From assembly GCF_905404315.1 (NCBI RefSeq), contig NC_066269.1, positions 16,002,501 to 16,066,500 of the forward strand: a stretch of DNA of 64,000 nucleotides, given 5' to 3'. The DNA is from Leptidea sinapis (taxonomy: Eukaryota > Arthropoda > Insecta > Lepidoptera > Pieridae). Position 1 is the stretch's first letter. Every line of letters begins with the position of its first letter. The position numbers and the translations under genes are program-made. Shown one piece after another: positions 31,901 to 41,947 of the stretch. The notes beneath the pieces were generated by a model. The model was not told the origin of the DNA. It did not search any database and saw only the letters and a program-made list of their open reading frames with translations.

Positions 31901-32567
31901 TCATGAGCTGGAGAGTTGAGGCCCGGAAATTTTATTCCTCAGTTGAGGAAAGTGGGGCTGAGATTTAGTGAACGGAGGTGGCCCTGGTTTGGATGGCCGG
32001 GAAGTCTGCTTATTAGCAGCCTTTGAAAGAGAGGAGCGAGGGGCACGAGGGCATCCGCGAAAATTCATGGTGTGACCCTCCTGCCCACAGAGCACGCATG
32101 CGGGAGGAGTCTCTGCATCGCGAGTGCGTTTGCACACTTTAGTACTGTGAGGCTTTAGGCACTTTACGCACCTGGGAGAGGCGGAGCAGTTAGCTGCTGC
32201 GAGCCCATACATCTGGCAGCGATGGCATTGGCCGGGGAATCCCCATACGTGTGGAAACACGGAAACACGTATATTGGAGAGCCTACAAACCCTGTGCTCT
32301 CCTTTGAAGAGTTCCCTGGCTTCAGGGACATTAGATTAGACACCTAACGCGAGAGGATATTTCTTCCCGGTACGGCTTCCCGGTAAGCTTCGAAAACAAG
32401 CCGTACTTGATGAGGTCCTCCTGTGTAAGCTCGTTGCGGAGTTCGTACGAGAGACCACGGAGGACCGCCTTGACCTTGTGCTCTTCCGGCAGCGCAAAGG
32501 TGTGGTAAGGGACGTTTTTGAGTGAGAGGAGGTGTGAAAGTCGCCCGTGGTTGGTACGACTACGCAT
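31901..32567 (-). pseudogene. Jockey-like LINE gag (ORF1), two-frame relic
   Basis: The upstream part reads VPYHTFALPEEHKVKAVLRG then EDLIKYGLF, the pre-knuckle domain of lepidopteran jockey-like gag. After a gap and frame change comes FPGQCHRCQMYGLAAANC, CVKCLKPHSTKVC and CVLCGQEGHTMNFRGC, three zinc-knuckle-type units that bind RNA. In the first the family His is Leu (YGLAAANC), so one zinc ligand is lost. A stop lies between the two parts. It sits outside the split MITE, so it is probably from another insertion than the ORF2 at 27661. Confidence 0.85.
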
Positions 32568-33069
32568 TTTGCCTCACCTGTATTTGAGGCACGGGTATAT
32601 CACACTTTGTGGTCGTATAACGTAAATCCTTTGCCTTATCTCTAGCCTGCCTAGGGCGTGAGCGGAGGGCTCATCGGGGGACGCGGGTTAGTCAGTAAGA
32701 GGCTGACTGGAAGTGAGGACCGAAGTAAGGGCTGAGAGAAAAATACTCTAGTCAAATGGTGCATTTATTGAATTTTTCATCCACAATCTTGACTAAGGCG
32801 GCGTTGGTACGATCCGCTAATGGATCCATCCTTAAAGAGCCTCCCCACCGACGGCAGGGAGCAAACGCGGGTCGTGGCGACATGCCTATCCCTTCTGGAT
32901 ATAGCCGCAAACCGTCTCCCTTGGGAAAGCCTGAGTTGAATGGGATCGGGTTGGCCGGTTTCCTGGAGGTCTGAGAACCGCACCGGGTCAACGTTAGTTG
33001 TCACCTTTATGTATCCCTTAACTCAAATGCGATGACACGCAACTTACTTACCAGTATACTTACGCTTAC
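32568..33069. other. Probable 5' remainder of the gag-bearing LINE
   Basis: GC-richer sequence upstream of gag in its direction. A minus frame includes MDPLADRTNAALVKIVDEKF, which I do not recognise securely. No clear 5' end. Confidence 0.35.
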
Positions 33070-33107
33070 GCTTGTTTGCTACAATTAATTAATTGTAGCA
33101 AACAAGC
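33070..33107. repeat. Perfect 38-bp palindrome
   Basis: GCTTGTTTGCTACAATTAA followed by its exact reverse complement, no loop. It lies at the boundary between LINE-like sequence and a GC-rich segment. Confidence 0.95.
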
Positions 33108-33636
33108 TGCGGGCCGGAATGATTCGACGTAACCAGTCGAACGATACGGGGTGATACCTTATAGCACACGTAGTGGAGCGGCGTAACATAGCACAAAGTG
33201 TAGCTTGGTGGCGTAGCGGGGTGAGCACAGGGCGCTTACGAGTTGAGCTCGGCGCGGGGACGAGACAGGAATGTGGTGAACGTACGCCAATAGGAATCGA
33301 CTCTCGAATGGTTCTTCATAATGTGCGACCGCATTTTAAACGCGACGCTTTTTATACGGTGTAGTAGTGCGTTCAGTTGAATGTACCTTGTGATATTGAA
33401 TTTCACCACCTTAATAAAATAAAACTTGTGGAATGAAAGCCTAGTGCCAAAAACACTTTAAAACTTTAAAATATTGTTATTGTATGTGATTTTTAACGAG
33501 AGAGGGTATTTGGTTTTTTCAAAAATTCTTAAAGGTCTAGACTTCAGGTGATGAAATGATTGAAGGAAAGGTAGATAAATTACACATAAGTAAAGAAAAA
33601 TGAATATTATTTTTATAACATTTCCCCTTTGATAAT
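33108..33636. other. Unassigned GC-rich segment with promoter-like end
   Basis: 33108-33360 is CpG-rich for this window. TTTTATACGG at 33350 is followed by TTCAGTTG at 33372, then AATAAAATAAAA near 33413, so it could be an LTR-like piece. No terminal repeats seen, so left unassigned. The plus frame at 33173 is not supported. Confidence 0.35.
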
Positions 33637-33816
33637 TTATACGCCTAGATAGAGTCTATTTCTGTTAGAGAACCGACAAAAATGGGCCATGTTTAATACT
33701 TTATTGTGCGTGACAAGTTACGTTTCACATTCGATATTTGTTTTGAAATAGAGGTTAACTCTAAGCTCTTTTTTTTCGACACAGCTGTCAGCTGTCATAG
33801 TCTGTCTAGACGTTTA
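33637..33816. mobile_element. Short TIR element, family D copy 1
   Basis: Begins TTTATACGCCTAGATAGAGT and ends AGTCTGTCTAGACGTTTA, inverted ends about 20 bp long. Interior GAACCGACAAAAATGG, GTGCGTGACAAG, GAGGTTAACTCTAAG also appears reversed at 52836-53052. Confidence 0.65.
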
Positions 33817-33987
33817 ATGATATAATCATTTCCCAATAACGATAAGGTAAATATTATAGGCACAGCGTCGGGATATACAAGCCACGAAATGGATTAAAAT
33901 ATCTTATCCTCTATGATTTTCATCTCTCCCCGTTTTATTTATATTGGCATAATATTTTTCTAAAGAGATAATTTTAAAGGCAAAACA

Positions 33988-34127
33988 AAGAAAGCGCGTA
34001 CACCTTCCTTAAAGGCCGGCAACGCTCCTGTGATTCCTCTGGTGTTGCAAGAGATTGTGGGCGGCGGTGATCACTTATCAACAGGTGACCCGTACGCTCG
34101 TTTGTCCTCCTATACCATAAAAAAAGG
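33988..34127 (+). mobile_element. Jockey-like LINE, 3' end fragment
   Basis: GCGTACACCTTCCTTAAAGG, CTGTGATTCCTCTGGTGTTG, GGTGACCCGTACGCTCG and CCATAAAAAAA. Very close in sequence to 4692-4842. Confidence 0.87.
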
Positions 34128-34334
34128 TACATCAGATAAAATAATAACAGTTACATGGAGTCTGATGAAATCGGGTTAGAGATGACTTATTAGCGATCTG
34201 AGTATAGAATCAGATTTTGTTTATATTTAACATATAATATTTATTGCCTACAATTAGCTAGTGTTACATAAGTTATAATATAAAGTTATTTTAGAGATTA
34301 AATACTTTTACACGATTTATTCAGTTAACTCAGT

Positions 34335-34510
34335 ACATATGTATAGCCGAGTGGTTAGCGATTCTACCTACTAAGCTAGAAGTCCCGGGTTCGAATCTCG
34401 GTAGGTGCAAGCATTTATATGATGAATATGGATGTTTGTTTCCGAGTCATGGAGGCAAGATAATTTGGGTAAAAAGTGTGTCAATATTATTATATTATTA
34501 TTATTATTAT
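34335..34510 (+). mobile_element. tRNA-headed SINE, family T1
   Basis: TATAGCCGAGTGGTTAGCGA matches a pol III A box and CGGGTTCGAATCTCGGTAGG a B box. The body GATGAATATGGATGTTTG and GTGTGTCAATATTATTATAT follow, with an (ATT)n tail. It is not an independent tRNA gene: the body repeats at 50060 and 63219. Confidence 0.75.
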
Positions 34511-35054
34511 CTGTCTTTTTTTCAAGATATACTCAAAAACTATTGAACCAATTTTCAAGCTGTTTTCACCAATAAGTAGCCAGGTTCTGGAATGAAAGTT
34601 TTAGTATATAATTCGTTAAGTTTTTTATACATATTTATATACATTAAAGGTATTTGTTGAAGGTGTCGGAAAAAAATAAGACGTCTGGGAGGTTCCAACG
34701 AAAATGCTGTCTTAACCCTTTGAGATGTAAGCAAAACAATGTATGGTGGAATTGTGCATCATATGTGGGTCTACAGAAAAGCGCTATGGCATATGCCTAT
34801 TTCTTACGGATAAAATACTATTTCCATTTTAATACTTTAAAAATTGGCAATTATAAAGCGGTATTGTAAAAGCTGTTTACGCAAATACGATATTAATCCA
34901 TATTATTTTATAACTAAATAATTACTTACATTACTATTTCATTTTTAACTCATTAACTTTGATAACCCATTTCCAATGGTTTTACCACATTATTCCCGAA
35001 TAGTAACATATTTTTTTTTTCACTAACAGAACAGCGTCTGTCGGGTCAGCTAGT
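34511..35054 (+). mobile_element. Helitron-like non-autonomous element
   Basis: Contains CAAAAACTATTGAACCAATT, TCTGGGAGGTTCCAACGAAA and ATCATATGTGGGTCTACAGA, and ends CTGTCGGGTCAGCTAGT. I recognise this as sequence of lepidopteran Helitron-type repeats. No helicase or Rep frame. The 71-residue frame at 34654 is incidental. Confidence 0.6.
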
Positions 35055-35146
35055 ATATCTATTTATATAATTAAAATGGTTTATGGCTATTTATTTTTTG
35101 AATTCCAACGTTCCTTAAATAATTTATCTCCTTTTTAAATTCGCCC

Positions 35147-35180
35147 AGCGAAGCGGACGTTCCCGTCTGCTTCGCTGGTT
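35147..35180 (+). repeat. Helitron-like terminal hairpin
   Basis: CCAGCGAAGCGGACG and CGTCTGCTTCGCTGG form a stem with one mismatch around TTCC, followed by TTAGT. This is the 3' end structure expected for a Helitron. Confidence 0.65.
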
Positions 35181-35264
35181 AGTATATATAATGAAAATAT
35201 ATAGATAATAATATAAGATAAATATATAGAAAATATATATTGTATATATAATGTTTGAGGCTCT

Positions 35265-35437
35265 TTCCAGCCTAAGCCACTGATGGTGTCAACCTAAAAC
35301 TACCACCATTCAATGCGAATTTCATCCTAGATGGTTTATGACTACTTATTTTTTTTTATTGTATTTGTTATAAGATGAATAAAATTTCATTTATTTCTTT
35401 AAAAATTCGCTCAGCGAAGCGGGTGGGAACAGCTAGT
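35265..35437 (+). mobile_element. Helitron-like element, same family as 20285
   Basis: CAGCCTAAGCCACTGATG, AAACTACCACCATTC, CTAGATGGTTTATGAC and a terminus GCGAAGCGGGTGGGAACAGC then TAGT. Confidence 0.65.
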
Positions 35438-37076
35438 ATAATTATTATAAATTGAAATATAAGGTGCGCAACATAGTTGCAGTGAAATAAAAATTCAGTT
35501 CTTTCAATAACAATCAAACTCTAAGGCTCAAGATGGAAACAATCTCGACGTGATAACATTGAGGAGTCTGTTTATATAAATTGAACTCTTCCAACGGAAT
35601 AAAAATGCGAATTTACTGGTCGCTTCCCAACTAGTTTTAGATGTTTGCCAATTGACACCACGAATGTCGAACAACTTAAGTACATCATTAGTTTTTCCAT
35701 CTTTAATGATGAGATATACGCCTTGAATAATTAATGGTATTTATTTCGTACGTGCATTAAAATGGTGTTAAAATTTAAAATTTGCAGGTACTTAGTAACT
35801 TTCAAAATCTTTTAATTTATACGTTCTGTGTTTTAACGTACGTAACATAAAAGTGAAATTTTAATTTATAATATATCTTTTGAACTACAGATTATTGTAC
35901 TGCCTGAAATTATTTTTCCTATTTATAACAAAACGCTGTTTTTGTGTTCATGTATGAACTTTTTTAATTGTTTTTAACAAATTTGCATACAGACTAGCAG
36001 AAATTGTTTCAATGCAGAACTGCCAAACCGTGCGTCAATAAATTGAGAATGAATATAGTATATAAGTATTGAAAACTATCCTATCTCTCAAGTAGGACTA
36101 AACTGCACTCTTTGAAGTAATCTCAATCAAAATTTGTTCATAAGTTTAGGAGTTCACAGGACACAAACATCAGGACACTGGAATTATATATATATATATA
36201 TATTAAGATAATAAGGCTGTCAGGATATACAGATAACAGGACTGCTTCTATAACATCATATTTCACACCAAGTGGCCTACCTGATAATTTCATCTCCAAC
36301 ATGTTAAAATATAAAAAAGTTTTATAATAAACCATAATTGAACAAAATCTCTCCCGATTTCATTCTATTATTAGTTTTATACGTAAGAGTGATATTATAT
36401 TTACCATAATTTTATTGTATCTTACTTACCTTACAGAACAAAACCACCCTATACATAAGATTATTATGAAATCGTTTAACCGAATGTTCTCTTTGTAAGT
36501 ACTGACATTATGATTCACCCCCACCTGTTTTATGACGTTTGTCAGACAGCCATTTGTTTAATATAGTATGAACATAATCATATGTTTAAAACTGAATTTA
36601 TTAAGATTGAAATATTTGATTTTTAAATTGTTTTTAAAGGATTTATTTAATTAACTTGTAAGTATTAAGAGATAGTAATAACAATATCAACAATATAATA
36701 ATTAGAGGTAATCGATAAGACATAATTGAATGAAATCCTTTAAAATTTAAGATATGAGGTTTTAGTAAGAGATTTTTTTTATTTTTATATAAAAATTGTC
36801 AAGAATGAAATTTCTATTGCAAAATAATAATGACATCACCGTTAGCGTAACGCTACTAATTCGCAAATAAACTACTCACCCGATCGTACTTTTCATAACG
36901 CTCTCCCGATCACACTTTCGTAACGTTCTCGTCACGCATTCACCAGCTTGCTCCCCAAGTCTATTATATTTTTTATTTATTCAATCCACCAGTGATAATT
37001 ACATTAACACAAGCATCAATACAATGTTCAATCTAAAGTTAATTCTAAATACATTACCTGTTAAGGCAGACACAGA
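35438..37076. other. No gene; AT-rich, one TA microsatellite
   Basis: A (TA)n run is at about 36186-36204. No frame or repeat I can assign. Confidence 0.55.
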
Positions 37077-37386
37077 AGCCCTATTACCAAAATCGAAATA
37101 CGAAGTTTCGGTTCACCGATCGTACATTTTTCTATTACGAAATCATTTTTAAACCGATGATCGATACGAATTTCGCGATTAGCCATTTTGTTTTTCGTTT
37201 ACCTTATTCCCAGATTAACTTGAAACTTATGTACAACTTCACTTTTTATGGTTATGTCTATGGTTCTGAAACGAAATCCGTCCGCACTATTCGGATTCGA
37301 AGTACTTTGGTGATAGAATTATATTTGAAGTTCGTCGTTTTTTCGATTTGGACGAAACTTCGGCTTTCGATTTCGGTAATAGGGCT
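37077..37386. mobile_element. 310-bp MITE with CAGA target duplication
   Basis: Starts AGCCCTATTACCAAAATCGA and ends TCGATTTCGGTAATAGGGCT, inverted ends with one mismatch in the first 20. CAGA flanks both sides (37073-37076 and 37387-37390). Inside are more inverted pieces (CGAAGTTTCG, CGAAACTTCGG). The 82-residue frame across it is incidental. Confidence 0.75.
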
Positions 37387-37390
37387 CAGA

Positions 37391-37870
37391 TTGTATTTTT
37401 TATAAATTTTAGAAAATACAATCTAAGATTTAATATAAAAATCTGGTCAATGTGTTTGTAAAGTTCCATATTTCGTTTAAAGTTCATTTAAGATACGCTT
37501 TTATTCATAGACCCCAAAGATCTCAAGCCTATGATAATTCAGCAATCAGACCTTTATATATATTGCTTGGTACTATTCCGCTAATACACACGAAAGTAGA
37601 GATTTGTTTGTAATAAATATAATGTTAAACTCACCGTTTCGCTTTAAAAAATACAAAATCTATTCAATTTGTTATTTTTTTAAAGTATTTCTGGGATTAA
37701 TTACATGAATTAAATTTGAAAACGAAATTTCTCAAGCCACAACCTGAGAGTTCTACAAGACATAATATCATGATTTATAATCCTTTTGTCACTCGAATGG
37801 TTGGCTCAGTGGAAAAGCACTCGCACGGAATACAGTTCATAAATTTGGTATTCAAATTTAATTTTAACGT
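37391..37870 (+). mobile_element. tRNA-headed SINE pieces, family T2
   Basis: 37400-37500 is the family body (TTTAATATAAAAATCTG, GTTTGTAAAGTTCCATATTT, GTTTAAAGTTCATTTAAGAT). 37735-37870 is a head: AACCTGAGAGTTCTACAAGA, ATGGTTGGCTCAGTGGAAAA, then CACTCGCACGGAATA joined directly to CAGTTCATAAATTT, so the B-box half is deleted. Full heads lie at 44165, 44540 and 54440. Confidence 0.65.
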
Positions 37871-38552
37871 CCGCAGCCATCTTGTTCGCAAATTCGGAAC
37901 ACAAAGTATCCTAAACATATCAATCGATTTGAAAGTGTTCAGCGGAAGCTTACACGGTATCTGGGCTTTAAGTTATAAATTTCTAATGTAACCTATGAAG
38001 AACGCTTCAAGGTCTTCAACCTTCTATCAGTGAGAGCAGGTAGAGCGAGATTATATTGAGTTACATTGTAAAGTATAATGCTTGGAATATATTAAAGATC
38101 TACCATCTTTGTTAGGTAAAATTGCATGCTATTTACAAGAAGTCTTAAACTCGCCTCAAAGCATATCAGAACGCGTTATTTTTCCCTATAAAATTTACGA
38201 GCGAACTTTAATACTTACAAGCATGCAAACAAATTTAAAGTAAACGTTTTCTTTTGAGTTTGTGTAAGTTTAATACTTTCATGTTGAAGTAAACTTATGT
38301 TTTACAAATAAATGTTATTCTTTATATTACATGTAGTGAAGGCGAACACGTGCGAGGCTGTTTCGTTGAAATTACAGAAATAAAATTGGAAATAAGGCAA
38401 TTAAATTTGTCGATTCAGCATAAGTCAAAAGTATTTAACATTAAAAACTTGATTTCGTATGCCAAATTTTGTAACACATGAACTAATAACAATTTTAGTG
38501 CATTTTCCTATAGATGTACCTACTGTGAGAAATTAAAAAAAAAATACGCTTA
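37871..38552. other. No gene; AT-rich DNA
   Basis: Nothing coding and no assignable repeat. Confidence 0.5.
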
Positions 38553-38820
38553 AAAAACCGACTTCAAAAACTATATAAAATAACTTAATAGAGATTTAAT
38601 TTGATACAACTCTTATGCAAACCTTATACCTTTAATTTTAATAAAATACAGTTATTTGTATGTGCTACCTATTGATAGGGCTTAAGTCGGTGCTTGCCCG
38701 CTTGGGCTGATTGGTTCTAGACGAAGCTATCCCGCTCAAAGTCAGGCGTGACGAATGTAGGTACGAATGTACCTGCTATTAAATTTGGCTTGGCACCGAC
38801 TCCATTTTTTTAGTTTTTAC
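38553..38820. mobile_element. AACCGACTTC-ended repeat, partial
   Basis: Begins AAAACCGACTTCAAAAACTA and has TAGGGCTTAAGTCGGTGCTT and TTGGCACCGACTCCATTTTT. The right-hand end is not clear. Confidence 0.55.
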
Positions 38821-38958
38821 TTTTTTGTGTCAATAATCAGCTAAACTATATTAAGATTTCGTTGCTTTTACTGTCATATAATAAATAGTAATTTTGTTTA
38901 AGTAGCTATGAGTAGGCCGACAAAAGTTCCGCGTGCCTTAAACAATTATGATATATAT

Positions 38959-39094
38959 ATGGAGGGGCGCGCTCATTATAAAACTGCTGCCGACGGCGGG
39001 TCGGCTCACTTCTACTTTGTACGGCTTTGCGTGCGGACGCGCTGCGCGACGACCGACAGTTGGGCTGCAACCGTTGACTAGTTAGGTCGTTACT
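38959..39094 (+). repeat. 5' LTR part (promoter/R/U5-like), 136 bp
   Basis: Begins ATGGAGGGGCGCGCTCATT and ends TTAGGTCGTTACT. Colinear with 41812-41947 with no indels and about five substitutions. The sequence on either side of the two copies differs. Confidence 0.85.
38977..39036 (+). promoter_or_regulatory. Core promoter in the LTR: TATA, Inr, DPE-like
   Basis: TATAAAA at 38977-38983 and an arthropod initiator TCACT with A at 39008, spacing 31. GCGGACGCG about 27 bases downstream resembles a downstream promoter element. The same arrangement is kept in the 3' copy (TATA 41830, A 41861). Confidence 0.65.
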
Positions 39095-39317
39095 TTTTTT
39101 TATAATTGATTGTTAATTATGAACATCGATTTAATGAATGGTGTTTAGGATGTCACTGCATTTTATGGAATACGTTTTAATCAAAAGAAATTTTTGTTTT
39201 TTCATGTTCAATGGTGTGTCACGGGCTTGTGATGCTACGAAGTGGCAACTTCATTTGCTGCATAGCCTGGCGTGTTGCATAGCGTCTAAGAAGAAGGACG
39301 GAGCATCGTGAAGCGGC
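39095..39317. other. Leader-like sequence after the 5' LTR
   Basis: AT-rich at first, then GC-richer. No gag frame. The expected primer-binding site next to the LTR was not recognised. Confidence 0.4.
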
Positions 39318-39556
39318 ATCTGCTCGTGCTGCTACGAGGCGGCAACTACTCGTGCTGCTAAGAGGCGGCAACTACTCGTGCTGCTATGATGCGGCAACTG
39401 CTCGTGATGCTACGAGGCGGCATCTGCTCGTGCTGCTGCAGCGCGTAATCTGCTCGTGCTGCTACAGCGCACAATCTGCTCGTGCTTCCTCAGCTCGCAA
39501 TCTGCTTCTTCGTGCTACAGTACGCAATCTGCTCTTCGTGCTTCATCAATTATTTT
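39318..39556 (+). repeat. 27-bp tandem repeat array, about nine diverging units
   Basis: Units run CGTGCTGCTACGAGGCGGCA then ACTACTC, changing stepwise to GCAGCGCGTAATCTG and CAGCTCGCAATCTG. A 27-bp period keeps frame (nine residues per unit), so it might once have coded a low-complexity stretch; the open frame at 39352-39567 is explained by this. Confidence 0.8.
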
Positions 39557-39686
39557 CGCCTGGCTAATTGGTTTGTCACTGCAACGTGTATGGTGAGAAA
39601 TTTTAATTTTACGATTGAGGAGCATAAAGGGCGTGCCCATGCGCCGTGTAACATTATTATTGTTACAGGAGGAAGACTAGAATATT

Positions 39687-41086
39687 TTGTTGAAGGGGGC
39701 GATGATGTCACATGCCGATTACTTGTGCAGAAACCCCTTCCGTAAAGTGTTTCAGGTCACTCAACATCGTAATTGGGTTCAGATAGCGCAAGCTGCGGAT
39801 GAAGAGACGCGAGAGCTTATTCAAAGACTCAGAGAAGGTAGCTTAGATCCCAATCGCTATGTTGAGAAAAATGACCTTTTGTATTACAAGTACTCTCCGA
39901 TTGGCGAGCAACCCCGGTTCCTTTGTTTTATTCCCCGAGGTCACCGACTTAGTCTGCTTCGAGTGTTTCATGACGAGCCATGTGACCATCACATTATGAC
40001 AAATCCTTAGATTTAATTTTAAAGTACTTTTGGTTCCCAGGCCTTAGGCAATTCGTTAAAAAGTACTTCGAACATTGTTTGATTTGGAGATCTTGAACTT
40101 GGAGATGCCAAGAAACGTGTGCCTAGAGCTCCACAACAAATCATAACTTTTTGGGAAAAGCCCAATCAACCTTTTTCAGTAGTACACTCGGATGTGCTAG
40201 GTCCACTTCCCGAGTCGAACGGCTTCAAGTTTGTTCTCCTTATCGTGGATGCGTACACTAAATACACGCTCCTTTATCCCATTTATAGGCAGGACGTAGA
40301 AGAACTTTTAAGAGTGTTTAATAACGCGGTTTCACTTTTTGGTGTACCAAAGGTGATTGTAACCGACAGAAGCTGAATATTTCAGTCCGCTAGGTTCTTA
40401 GATTTTGTTAAAGAAATGGGATCGGAGATACATTTGATTACTGCAGAGATGCACCAATCGAACGGCCAGGTTGAGAGGTACGCCCGTACCGTTTTGAACC
40501 TTCTTCGTATTGAGACCAACCACAAAGGTGCAGCCCGGTCGGAGACGCTGTGGAAACTCCAACTGACCCTCAACGTGACCAAGCAGAAGACGACTCAGGC
40601 GTCGCCATTAATTCTACTGGTGGGCACCGAGGCAGCGACCCTCATGATCGGGTCACTGGTCCGAGACGTTACTTTAGAAGGCGTGCAGCCGAATCGAGAA
40701 GCACAAAGCGAGTTACGCCGAGCCCGCGCGACTGAGCTGCTGAAACAAAACCAGTCGCGACAGGACAACTATGTAAATCCAAACCGACGTACCCCAAAAG
40801 TTTTAATGTGAACGATGTGGTTTTCGTTATTAAGTTTTCGCAGGCAACTGGAAAGATGGATTACGGGATGAGAGGACCATACAGGGTCACACGCGCACTG
40901 CCGAATGGACGGTATGAGCTGCGTTTGCTGACCGGCTCCTACGGCAAGACGTCGCAAGCAGCTGCTCAGTACATGGTGCTCTGGAAAGAGGAGTGGTGTC
41001 CTGAGACTTGCGCTGCATTCTTTGAGCGCGAGTGTACTTGTGTGCTAAGACGTCTGCATCGCCATAAAGGGTTGTGCAAATCTTAG
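39687..41086 (+). pseudogene. Gypsy-like integrase, degenerate
   Basis: The zinc-binding part has RVFHDEPCDHH and, one small shift later, FWFPGLRQFVKKYFEHC, though the partner Cys after CLI is lost. The catalytic core keeps Asp in VVHSDVLGPLP, Asp in VIVTDRS and Glu in HQSNGQVERY. The tail reads VNDVVFVIKFSQATGKM and MRGPYRVTRALPNGRYEL, the C-terminal DNA-binding part. Breaks visible: TAG after TNP (40008), TGA after TDRS (40374), small indels near 40015 and a shift near 40805. Integrase joins element DNA to the host chromosome; this copy cannot do so as read. Confidence 0.88.
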
Positions 41087-41098
41087 GGTGGGTCATAT

Positions 41099-41390
41099 AG
41101 AGGACGGACTGCGAGACGTTCCTCTGTGTAACTGTAGACGGACTGCGAGACGTCAGGTAAACTGCCCGTATAACGGATGTCTTGCCCGTATAACGTGCTT
41201 TTTGTCGTGTAGAGGACGGACTGCGAGACGTTTTTCTCGGTGATTTGGTAATCACCCTACACGATGGGTCGTGTAGAGGACGGACTGCGAGACGTTCCTC
41301 TCGGTGATTTGGTAATCACCCTACACGATGGCTTATGTAGAGGACGGACTGCGAGACGTTCCTTTGGCAATAAATGCCCTACATGACGGC
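41099..41390 (+). repeat. 64-bp tandem repeats, U3-like
   Basis: AGAGGACGGACTGCGAGACG recurs at 41099, 41211, 41275 and 41339; the last three are exactly 64 bp apart. Each of the middle units carries GGTGATTTGGTAATCACC, a small hairpin. Such arrays are common enhancer-like parts of LTR U3 regions. Confidence 0.85.
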
Positions 41391-41811
41391 GAATGAACAT
41401 GAATTCATGTGTTGCGTGACGTATGCATGATGTTTCTGTGTGATGAATGGAACTCTATGGAATACTAAGATAACGTCTTGGTATCCCATAGACTGCTTAG
41501 CTAGTCAACGTGTGTCTGATGAATGAATGAAAGAAAAGGCCACATAAGACGAGTTGCGTGCGAGAAAAAGTGTAGGCAAATGTGTTAGCTCCCCGAAAAA
41601 CGTTAAACGTCCTTGTTGGTTTCACAGAAGACGATCTGACTGAAGACACCACTTCCGCTCATCATGATGCGGAGCCAGTCGCTGGGCCTTCTCGTCCTGC
41701 TGGTGAAAACCATGAAGCGGCCGTGCACAGCCTGCCGGATCTTTCTGATGCCGTCGGGGATGACGCATAATCAGGATGGCCGTGTTGAATACTACCACCC
41801 GGCCCAGGAAC
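41391..41811 (+). other. Element interior between tandem repeats and 3' LTR copy
   Basis: A short acidic frame at 41582-41770 (ending HSLPDLSDAVGDDA) may be a polyprotein or accessory tail, but I do not recognise it. Otherwise non-coding. Confidence 0.35.
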
Positions 41812-41947
41812 ATGGAGGGGCGCGCTCATTATAAAACTGCTGCCGACGGCGGATCGGCTCACTTCTACTTCGTACGGCGTTGCGTGCGGACGCGCTACGC
41901 GACGACCGACAGTTGGGATGCAACCGTTGACTAGTTAGGTCGTTACT
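41812..41947 (+). repeat. 3' copy of the 136-bp LTR repeat
   Basis: Exactly 2,853 bp from the 5' copy at both ends. It keeps TATAAAA (41830) and TCACT (41859-41863). Confidence 0.85.

Larger units (their letters stand above)
38959..41947 (+). mobile_element. Deleted Ty3/gypsy-like LTR retrotransposon
   Basis: Two direct repeats (38959-39094 and 41812-41947) bracket about 2.7 kb that holds only integrase and downstream sequence. Gag, protease, reverse transcriptase and RNase H are absent. The 5' copy of the repeat lacks the U3-like region seen before the 3' copy, including its 64-bp tandem repeats. A defective provirus-like remnant, described as seen. Confidence 0.78.

Noticed and set aside
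33173..33364. 63-residue plus frame in GC-rich DNA
   Set aside because: GC-rich DNA has fewer chance stops; no motif or splice context.
34335..34420. A functional tRNA gene
   Set aside because: A and B boxes are there, but the same tRNA-like head and body recur at 63219 (and the body at 50060), so it is a SINE.
36186..36204. Regulatory TATA cluster
   Set aside because: A simple TA microsatellite without nearby gene evidence.
41582..41770. Acidic small protein
   Set aside because: Inside a defective LTR element, no homologue recognised, no own regulatory context.
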